64,000 nucleotides of DNA from the NCBI RefSeq assembly GCF_024763615.1, contig NC_077222.1:100349417-100413416 (forward strand), in the 5' to 3' direction. The translations under genes were made by a program, and so were the position numbers. The notes below the pieces were generated by a model, which saw only the letters and a program-made list of their open reading frames with translations, made no database searches and was not told the DNA's origin. Source of the DNA: Phlebotomus papatasi. Taxonomy: Eukaryota; Arthropoda; Insecta; Diptera; Psychodidae. This document shows, piece by piece, positions 55,890-64,000 of this stretch (positions are counted from its first letter, which is position 1; each line of letters opens with the position of its first letter).

Positions 55890-57540
55890 TTGCGCAATAA
55901 TTTTATAAATTGTGTTAAGAAATTAGCCCAGGTGAATCAGCCCTCGCTCTGCCAACAAAATATCCAACAGGCATAAAAACATAAATTTTTGAATAATATT
56001 TGCAATACTGATGGCGACGACGGTGTTATGATTTGGGCCTAACACACGTTAGTTAACTTTGTTAAAATATATTGTCAAGTAAAATATATTAATAAAGTTA
56101 GATCAGTCAAATAAAATTTTAGATTAGGTTATGAAGACGTTCAAACGACCGACGCCGACATCTTTATGACTTAATATTGGGCATGGTACTCCTAGTCCTG
56201 TTGTGCCATTTAGTATTTTCTAACTTTAATTAAATTGATCTCAAAAATGTGAAAAAAGGCAAAAAGGCGAAAAGTGGCTACTCCACCGTATGGTCGACAG
56301 AAAATATAATTTAATTGGGAATTCATGAATGCAAATAATAGTCATTACATTACATAAAATAAATAGTGCAAGGGGTGCAGGAAACAAAATGATTTAATAT
56401 GTATGTGGTTTTATTACTCTTCGATTAGACCAAATGTCTATAATTAAATAATAGATTGTTGGAAAACCACAAATCAAATGAAGTGTATTCACAGTGAAAT
56501 GTTAACTCATCAATGTTCCTATTGTATTTCAATTGAACACAATGCATTGTACTTGGTTGAAGGATCTCAATATGAACAGTTCAAAAGTTGAAACTGCAAT
56601 CACTCTATATGCACTCACACAATTCTCAGTCATTTTAATTTCGGCATACTTCCTCCTATATATCTGAAATACTTCATTAATACTGTATTAGTATGGATTT
56701 TATTTGCTCTATTACATATATTGATTGATTTGATTTCATTGAGAGCCAAACATTTAAAATAGTAATCTTTTTAAAGATATAAGGTGTATACTTTTCGACA
56801 CTCAAATTTTAGTCTTATAGTGGAAGGATCAGACAGTCCCCAGGACTGTCCAGTTCCAACGATTTAGTTTCGAAAAAAGCCCTAATACACTTAGAAGTTC
56901 ATTCCTTGCTTCCAGGATATTTATAATGGATGTCCTAGCAATTTTGATATTTAAAAGTATTCTGATATTAATGAAGTATAATTTTATTCCTTAAAAAGTA
57001 AAAACTGCTAATTTAATTTTAAAATTGTTTGTATGAATCTCCATGTTAATCCTGGACCGTAGTGTACTTAATAAAGTCTCAAGCATTGCATGAATTTTAA
57101 AATTGTTCTGAAAGTAGCACTTGATAGTCTACAAGTGTGAGAGACAGTTTCAGGTGTCCTCATGAGACAGTTTCCTGTGTCGAATTAACTTATTTTAATT
57201 TAGAACATATCAAAATGTTCATTTGAAAAGCTATGTAAGCTGGTTTTCGTAGAAAAAGTTTAAAATATTAAAATAAAATGGTTTTTTTTTAGCGAAACAA
57301 AAATTGAGTTTTTGAAAGGATTATAAAAAGTACATAGGGGGTTTTAAGATTATGCACATTTCCGGGAATGGAAAAAGATATTTTTTTTCACAGTTCTTGG
57401 GCGTTTAAGCGTACCACGTTTACTAACGATTTAAAATATAAGTTTATAAAAATTACCGAAAAACTATCTCAAAATTGAAAGTGCTCTGACCTTGAAGTAA
57501 CCTTAAAACAAATTCGAATAAATAAAAGACACTTTGAATC
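55890..57540. other. AT-rich stretch with no gene recognised
   Basis: No recurrent repeat and no convincing frame. The short patch near 56010-56040 with GATGGCGACGACGGTGTTAT is GC-richer but not interpretable. Confidence 0.5.
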
Positions 57541-57542
57541 TA

Positions 57543-57937
57543 GGGTAAGTGTGCCAAATTTCGGCATAGTTGCATGCAAGCGCCAAACTCTCAAGTTTGA
57601 AATGTGATATTTTTAATACAAATTGGATCCTTTTTATTACTTATCTTTAAGGAGTGTTGCTTGGAACCTTGTAGATAGTTTATCTTCTGTGTTTTCTTTA
57701 AAATCTTTCTCAATACATTGGTGGTCTATTTCGGCTGGCTTCATTCTCATTGTTTCTTGCCCTTCTGGATTTCTTTCAATGTCTTTTTCACTTCATCTCG
57801 TTTGTGGAAGCGACATTTATTGTAATTTTTTGCATAGTATAATCTCTAGAGTATGCAAAAACTAAAAATTCATGGAAATTCGAGGAACAAAAACAAATGG
57901 CCGGAATTGCAAGCTGACCGAAATATGGTACACTTAC
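57543..57937 (+). mobile_element. Short-form TA-flanked MITE, GGGTAAGTGTGCC family, copy b
   Basis: GGGTAAGTGTGCCAAATTTC to AAATATGGTACACTTAC, TA at 57541-57542 and 57938-57939. It preserves AATCTCTAGAGTATGCAAAA uninterrupted, the place where a SINE sits in copy d. Confidence 0.75.
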
Positions 57938-58027
57938 TATATGTCCTCTTCTTTTTTCAGCTCTCACGCCCAACTCCTTTTTCAGTTTCCGGTTTAAATG
58001 CCTCACCCTAAAAATAAATTCTCTGCT

Positions 58028-58250
58028 TCATAAACTCTTCAACAATATTTGCTTGATGATTTCTACGTCTTCGATTTCATTTAATTGCGCTTTCGTGAAA
58101 TTAAATGTGGATTGCAGTACATTGTTATGGATTCTAATGTCCTTAATATGGTATCGCGTGAAAATTTTATTCATCATTTTGCAAAACCTGGAAAATTCTT
58201 GACTAGGTTCTATTAGCCCACCATCGGTCAATTGGCTTACTTAGAAAGGT
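58028..58250 (-). CDS. Possible terminal coding exon, unknown
   Basis: Minus-strand frame following CACCTTTCTAAG (acceptor-like): GLIEPSQEFSRFCKMMNKIF, TRYHIKDIRIHNNVLQSTFN, FTKAQLNEIEDVEIIKQILL, KSL, stop at 58030-58028. Composition is balanced, with amphipathic helix-like Glu/Ile/Lys patterns, unlike the low-complexity frames around it. No family recognised. It could be the last exon of a gene to the right or a gene relic. Confidence 0.3.
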
Positions 58251-58299
58251 GACTCGATACAGATTTTCTTGCTAAATATCCCAAAAACATTTTCTAGTA

Positions 58300-58514
58300 G
58301 GGTGGCGGCATTACTTTTGGCCTTTGTCCTTACTTAAGGCCTCCTCGCAAAGAGCATTAAATGATTTTGAAAACCCCGAAATTAAAAATGCTTCATGTCT
58401 TATGATAACAAATCATATTTTTTAGTCTTTAGTCTTTTTTTTTAGGACTCATTTTCTGGCAAAAATTGCGATGAGGTCATAAATAAAGACAGGCCACAAG
58501 TAAAGCCGCTACCT
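58300..58514. mobile_element. TA-flanked MITE, GGGTGGCGGCATTACTTTTGGCC family
   Basis: GGGTGGCGGCATTACTTTTG and the inverse AGGTAGCGGCTTTACTTGTG, TA at 58298-58299 and 58515-58516. 215 bp, noncoding. Confidence 0.65.
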
Positions 58515-58812
58515 TACATCTTTTTCAGGACTGATTTTTTTCTGATTTTTACAAATGATTTAGTGGCGATGGACGACTTGCGGTTGACTCGCGAGAATCT
58601 GTCTCCAGACAGTCTGCTTATATTCTGTCTTCTATTCATCAGAAACTATTTTCAGTTTTCCTTTTTATGTCCGAAATCAAAAAAATTTCTTCATTTTTTT
58701 GATCATCTTGGATAAAATTGGTGTTTTGACCATACGAGGTGGTCTTGCCCAGAATTATCGGACGAATTCTTTGAAGTGCCTCTAAAGGTGATGGTGGTCG
58801 TATATTCCACCC

Positions 58813-59004
58813 TTAAGGCCTCTACGCATTGGGAGCAATTTTCTTCAAAAACTTGGAGGACATTGTCTGCAATGCTGTAAGTGAAAACGTCGTAATTCTG
58901 TCAAAAATGCAATTTTTAACGAAAATTACTCCATATGTCTTAGTGTGTTTACACACTGGAAGCAATTTTCGTCAAAAATTGCTCCTAGTGTGTAGAGACC
59001 ATTA
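58813..59004. repeat. Compound hairpin, TTAAGGCCTCTACGCATTGG type
   Basis: Outer arms TTAAGGCCTCTACGCATTGG and the inverse of TAGTGTGTAGAGACCATTAA; inside, CTTAGTGTGTTTACACACTG and TTTCGTCAAAAATTGCTCC form further pairings. It looks like two hairpins of the 17268 type fused head to tail. Confidence 0.65.
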
Positions 59005-59740
59005 ACGCGTAGGCAATTCCTTCAAAAATCGTATCCAATTCCATGTAATTTCCATCAAAAATTTTTGAAAGAAGTTACTGGCTACACATTGGAACAAAAT
59101 TCACCAAAATCATTTTTGACATAATTTTTGAAGGAAAACATCAAATTTCAAGAATGTTTTTCATGAAATTTTTTTTTATTCCCTGCTGAAAAAGATGAGA
59201 CAAGCATTTGTAAAAGTTCTTTGGTATAGTATTTAGTGAATTTATGTGGAAAAACTTCCAAAAATGCCGTTTCTGGTGGAATCCGTGGATCCCAACCCAG
59301 CTTTGAAAGAACATTTCCTATGAATTTTTAAGGGAAATTGTTGGTAGTTAATGTATCATTATTACTGAAGAGTTCTTCAGTACAGTCAGTGGTTCCATAC
59401 TCTATAGATTTGAACTTGGATGGAAAGGAAGAAATTAACGGATTTTATGGCATCTCTGTGGACTTTCTGGAATGCATGAATATAACTTCAAAACTATGTC
59501 TTTTTATTCATCTATAAATATTGTATGAGATTCGCAGTTTCCTGTATCAAAAATTTTTTTTATCGCGATAATCTGAGAAACACTTTCAACAGAAGAATAT
59601 CACAAACTACCCGGAAAAATGAATTTGTAACCAGAAGCCTAGTTGTGAGTAGAAGGAACTGGTAATTTTCATTCAGACCCCGATTCACAAGTTTTCCTCT
59701 AATTTCTATGAAGTATAATCTGCGAACATAGAAGAAAAGA
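59005..59740. other. No gene recognised
   Basis: 59050-59165 holds another degenerate AATTTTTGA/TCAAAAATT pairing related to the hairpins. The rest is plain AT-rich sequence. Confidence 0.45.
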
Positions 59741-59752
59741 CTGCTGGAAATG

Positions 59753-59858
59753 CAGTGGAATTGCCGCGATCGTTGGCTATATCTCAAGACGTTTGGTTAT
59801 AGGGGATCCCCTATAACCAAAGGTCTTGAGGTAGTCAACGGCCGCGGCAATTCCACTG
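59753..59858. repeat. 106-bp loop-free palindrome centred on GGGGATCCCC
   Basis: CAGTGGAATTGCCGCG, then TCTCAAGAC and GGTTATAGGGGATCCCCTAT continue directly into their inverse, ending CGCGGCAATTCCACTG. Mismatches are few and there is no spacer. Weaker pairing extends outward through CTGGAAA/TTTCCAG to about 59741-59871. No second copy in the window. Confidence 0.8.
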
Positions 59859-60610
59859 GTTTTTCCAGTGGAAGGTTTTGCACTGCATTTTTTTCCAGGT
59901 GAAAAACAAGTGCAAAATTTTAGTGTTTACTTCCATGGAGTCTTGGCCGGAAAGATATCGGAAAATATACTTGGAATATTCAATGAAAATTTTGTTTCAA
60001 TTCCAGGGAATGTTCTCAAGTAAATTAGTAGAAAATTCTTCGGATATATTTCGCGGATATCTACGCAAAAGAAAGATGATAACTCCACGGAAGTCCTCGC
60101 AGCATATTAGTGGGTTTTTCTTTGGTGGCTTATGCCCTAGACACACTTACGACTTAAGCCTAGAGAGGACTTAGTGGAAAATGATAGAAATGTATTTTGA
60201 CCATTATTTCTAATATAATTACACTAAGCCATATCTCGGCTAATCCTCAGGTCTGTCAAAGCCCTTGCGCAGAAAAAATAGCAGATAAATTGCAAGGATT
60301 TTTCTTTTAAAGTGAAACTTTGTGGCTGATCTGCTATAGGGGAATATTAGCAATCTATCACAAATTTTTGAAAGAAAATAAACCCGAATTTGAGGCAGTT
60401 TTGTTCAAAAATATCTTCAAAAATATGAATTTTTCTTTCAGAAATTTTGAAATAATTTTTGATGAAATAAGCTTCAATGTGTAGATAGATACCTTAAATC
60501 TATGTATCAGCTATGGGTATGTTACATATTTAATGCATAATAACCATCCATATTTTCGATAGACTCGTTAAATTACCCCACCTCCCTTATGGTAAAACAA
60601 TAAGCTTTAT

Positions 60611-60722
60611 GGCCTCTACACATTAGAAAAATTTATGTCCATATTGAAGCAAATTCCCTACGCTTGTGTAGGAAAAACTCTTCAATGTTGACATAAATTT
60701 CTCTAGTGCGTAGAGGCCATTA
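60611..60722. repeat. 112-nt hairpin, GGCCTCTACACATTAGAAAA type
   Basis: GGCCTCTACACATTAGAAAA then ATTTATGTCCATATTGAAG pairs with CTTCAATGTTGACATAAAT and TTCTCTAGTGCGTAGAGGCC; the apical part around CCTACGCTTGTGTAGG is a small stem. It is a good pre-miRNA-like shape, but the outer 14 bp are shared with other hairpins here. Confidence 0.7.
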
Positions 60723-60724
60723 AA

Positions 60725-62865
60725 GGGATAACATTTTGTTTAATATTCAAATGAGTTGTCTGCACTTCCAAAAAGCATCTCATTTTGATATAAGAAAATT
60801 TTAAAATTTTCTTATGTTTTCTGATTTCTCAATTTACGATTCTCTAAAATCTTCTGAAGAATATTCGCCATTGTATTGAACTTTCGAATACAAATATACT
60901 CAAAAGTCACCTTAAAAATAGAGAAATAAATAGTTCTCCAAAGATCTCTTGAAATGTTCTTGAGATATGAAACTTTCACAGCCAGCAATTTGCATTTTGC
61001 TTCAATAAGATAATGACTTTAAACATCATTTCCATCAGTAGTTTATAAATTGATGTGAATACTCCGCGAAAATCAATTTGTCATTCATTGGGATTTGGTT
61101 CTATATATCACAAACTCTAAAAACCAAAATCTGTCAGCATGACTTATGAGTTAGTCGAATTGAGATCTCAAATTGAAATCTCGTGTATTTATTGAGAGGA
61201 GGAAGATGCAAGTATCATCAGTATATTCTGTATATAGGTTCATTTTAGGGTTGATGCATTAAGAACAGTATACTGTTGAGCATTGGAAATTATAATTTAA
61301 TTCAAATGGCAGATTCTGAAAATTCCCTGATTTGTGGAAGAAAAGTGAAAATTGATATAATTGCTGAATGAAAAATTAACGACAAAAACAGAATTCCTCA
61401 CAATTATTTATTCAGAATCTTCAAAGTACACAGAGAATGTTGAATTCACAATAACATTCGCGTACATATGTGCAATTGTATGTCGGATATAAGTTCTGTA
61501 GAAGAGAAGAAGAACAACGAAACGGTTATAAGTTGTGAAATTTTTATTATATTACTCAGTTTTCCGTTTTGCGGGCAGAAGAAGAAAATTTGTCATAAAG
61601 TGGAAAGTTATAGAGGTTGTAAAAGTTTTTCCTTGCTTGGACTTGGGTGTGCTTAGTACTTTCTTTCGTTTTTTTTTTTTTTAGTTTGAATTTTCTCTCT
61701 TTCTCTCACACTCATGGTGAAAACTAGAGAAACTTTTTGAAGGAACAGTTGAGCTTTTGTGTTCATTTCGTGTTTCTAACAAAGCAAAAATTTTTCACAG
61801 ATTTATAATTTATTATTGAATGAACTAAGAATGAAAGCAAAACTTGTATGGTCACACGGAGTGTCGTAAGTAAAAATTATCTCTTGGAAAAATTAATGGT
61901 GGTGCCAAATGAGTAATTTTAAATGCCAAGACCGTATAATATTTACATGTTTCAATTAAAGAAAAGAATATTAAATTACAAAGAAAACTCTAAAGTTTGC
62001 CACGTTGTACAATAATATACTTTACGTTATATCATCAAATTTCTGTACAACAAAATTAATGGTGATGTCGTTAAAATGCCAACGAAATTATTAATATAAT
62101 CTATGCAATATTGTACAAACTAAAATATTTAGAGAATAATTCTCTATGTCAAATTACTCGTTATTTTCTCTATATGGTTCTCTTTAGTGATTTTCCATTT
62201 GCAATAAACGTGTAACGGGGAAATTAAATTTTAGATTAGGTACGCAATTTACAATGATTTCTGCTATTCACTGAACCACGTAAAAGCCGTAAAATATAAA
62301 GTAATAACTAAAATTTTATCATATAGAATTAATATATAAAAAAAAAATTTATGAGCTCTGCTGTTACTCATCTCGTCAAAGAATTTCTACAGAATTACAT
62401 GAAAAGAATGGGAATATTGTATATTTTTACAAAACGTTAAATTTTCACGATCATCGGAAACGACTTTTAAAATATTTTTTGTTACAAAATTTTTATGATT
62501 GTTTTTTTACATGAAAACCTTTGGCTTTTGGATATGAGCTTCATTTCAATCCAATTAAACAGAGTCAAATTAGCTCGATTGAACAGCAGTGAAGTGGTTG
62601 AATACTGTTGAGCCCTAAGGATAAAAATTTTCATTTCGAATGCCAGTCCTTTGGTCTACTTTTATTGCTTGTTCCGCTCGTATATTCAAAGCAGAGTTAT
62701 ATAATGAAATGATTTTAAGCGACAGTGGCTTATAATTCTCTCATAAAGTCATTCTTTAATAGAATTTAATAGAATAGAATAGAATTGAATTTTTCGAGGT
62801 TTCCACTAGCCAGGCATAGAAGCTAAAATACCGAAGGGATACCGAAGTACCATGTTTTCAGGATC
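60725..62865. other. AT-rich stretch with no gene recognised
   Basis: A T13-plus run near 61668 and an (AATAG)n patch at 62759-62790 are the only low-complexity marks. Open frames are chance-like. Confidence 0.5.
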
Positions 62866-62874
62866 CCTCTAGGT

Positions 62875-63002
62875 CAGAGGCGTGCAAGAACCGTTGAAAC
62901 CAAATAAACGTCAAATGAAACATGTACGTAAATGGTCAAAACGCTACTATAACAAACTTATTTTGACGTTAATTCGATTTCAACGGTTTTTGCACACCTC
63001 TG
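62875..63002. mobile_element. hAT-like MITE with 8-bp target duplication
   Basis: CAGAGGCGTGCAAGAACCGT and the inverse CAGAGGTGTGCAAAAACCGT, 128 bp in all. CTCTAGGT lies immediately left (62867-62874) and right (63003-63010). CAG-GTGTGC ends and an 8-bp duplication are typical of hAT elements. Confidence 0.85.
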
Positions 63003-63305
63003 CTCTAGGTCTTTATTTCAACCATTTATATGCAATTATTTTTTTTCGTTCTTGAAAATATTTATTTTTGTCTAAATTCTTTGGAAATCCTTCAGCGAAA
63101 TGTACCTTTCAAATTGTGCTTTGCTTTAGAAACTAGGTACGAATTAGGGACACCCCTATGGGATTTTGATTCAGGCCGTCCTTCTTTTCAGTTCTTACGA
63201 TTTTGATTTTTCTGGGTGTTTTCACTTATTTTTCTGCATCTCTTGATATCGTGGAAATCTTATAGGTTTCAGCTAAAGTTTAGCCATAGGGAAATTTGCT
63301 TAAAG

Positions 63306-63355
63306 TTGGACAGCGCTGAAAGTCGGACAGTGCTGAAAGTCGGACAGTGCTGAGT
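63306..63355 (+). repeat. Short tandem repeat, GAAAGTCGGACAGTGCT unit
   Basis: Three units of about 17 bp (AAAGTTGGACAGCGCTG, then AAAGTCGGACAGTGCTG twice) in a row. Confidence 0.7.
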
Positions 63356-63425
63356 GCCGCCCGAGGGACAGAAACATTCAAAAATTTAATTTTAAATTCC
63401 ATTAGATGAATGTCAGAGCGGCCTA

Positions 63426-63763
63426 CAGTAGAACCCCGCTATAAGCTATCGCTCTATAGTCCACAATTTATCGACCGTTGATTTCAAAACCCTGATTTTA
63501 AGTTAGGTTATGTTGTTTAGTACGCGACATGCAATGTTGTCATAATTATTTTAATATTTTTGGCAAACTTTATTGAGCAGTTGTGATAATTGTGATCCAT
63601 AATGAAGAGAGCGAGGACAAGTATCACAATCGCAAAGAAAGTGGAAGCCGTCGAGCAATTTCAATACTAAAAGTCGTTGATAATTTTAAACAATGACGTG
63701 GACTATAGTGCGACCCAAGTGTCAAATCTGGAACCAAATGTGGCTTATAGCGAGGCTCTACTG
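63426..63763 (+). mobile_element. pogo/Tigger-like MITE
   Basis: 338 bp with ends CAGTAGAACCCCGCTATAAG and inverse CAGTAGAGCCTCGCTATAAG, TA at 63424-63425 and 63764-63765. Subterminal GACTATAG/CTATAGTCC motifs repeat the terminal theme. Both the ends and the coding remnant inside are like those of Tigger/pogo elements. Confidence 0.8.
63602..63670 (+). pseudogene. Tigger/pogo transposase N-terminal remnant
   Basis: ATG at 63602 opens MKRARTSITIAKKVEAVEQF followed by QY and a stop. Basic start, then (S/T)(L/I)..K.E.(V/I)..(F/L) is the pattern of CENP-B-type N-terminal helix-turn-helix domains of Tigger transposases. Only the first helix remains; the rest was deleted when the element shortened. 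Confidence 0.6.
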
Positions 63764-63765
63764 TA

Positions 63766-64000
63766 ATTCTGAATTCTTGATCACTTAGTTTTGGTTGGAA
63801 TTTGTAAATCTTAAGACATTTTTCAAGTAATGCTAAACTTAAGTTCCCGTTTCCTTAACATGAGAGGGGTAAGGATTCTATCCCATTTCAGTCTAGAAAA
63901 AGAGCTTCCAAATTTAAACGCATCGGGGATACACGTCCAATCTAAGTTCCCGGGGGTCTTGTACATTAATAAATTTAGAGTCAAAATTTTTCTCTGTGTA
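63766..64000. other. No feature recognised
   Basis: AT-rich to the window edge; no repeat seen elsewhere in the window. Confidence 0.45.

Overview
The window is AT-rich, gene-poor animal DNA with no operons, no Shine-Dalgarno signals and no continuous cellular gene. Repeat content (a CR1/L2-type non-LTR retrotransposon, a tRNA-derived SINE, pogo/Tigger, Tc1/mariner, piggyBac-like, Harbinger-like and hAT-like miniature elements) and one exon of an insect-type SLC36 amino acid transporter suggest an arthropod, most likely an insect. A nematoceran dipteran such as a sand fly or mosquito is a guess only, not something the sequence proves.

Layout. 1-5.5 kb: scattered short elements and one 866-bp TIR element (2118-2983) that carries the start of a Psq-type helix-turn-helix. 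5.5-13.5 kb: a dense nest of foldback elements and an interspersed noncoding repeat with a 460-bp near-perfect hairpin (12262-12721). 13.5-21 kb: mostly unrecognised AT-rich sequence, a few hairpins, one possible terminal exon (19597-19817, minus). 21-23.3 kb: a TTAA-flanked MITE, a non-LTR 3' fragment and a degenerate satellite. 23.5-23.9 kb: SLC36-like exon on the minus strand with an in-frame stop. 24.7-25.7 kb: a 1-kb TIR element. 26.0-31.7 kb: a nest: a TTAA-flanked piggyBac-like MITE holds a 5'-truncated CR1/L2-like retrotransposon (ORF1 and intact 978-residue ORF2, minus strand); its 5' edge abuts a Tc1/mariner-like MITE, which itself holds a Harbinger-like foldback. 34.4-37 kb: several copies of a TA-flanked MITE family, one broken by both a hairpin MITE and a complete SINE with 13-bp duplications. 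38.5-45.2 kb: repeats, non-LTR 3' ends and unassigned GC-richer DNA. 48.6-52.5 kb: a second cluster of foldback elements. 53.5-54.4 kb: inverted second copy of the Psq-carrying element. 54.6-64 kb: more TA-flanked MITEs, a 106-bp loop-free palindrome, hairpins, a hAT-like MITE and a Tigger-like MITE with a transposase N-terminal remnant.

The most unusual theme is that about 18 different short elements share a terminus beginning with GGG(G/T), often GGGGAA or GGGTAA, and sit between TA dinucleotides, although their interiors differ. The two longest dispersed members retain the start of a Psq helix-turn-helix, which suggests that pogo-type transposases could have mobilised the group. Several insertions can be read against an uninterrupted relative in the same window, giving natural filled/empty-site pairs. 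No complete host gene is present; all host-exon calls other than SLC36 are tentative.
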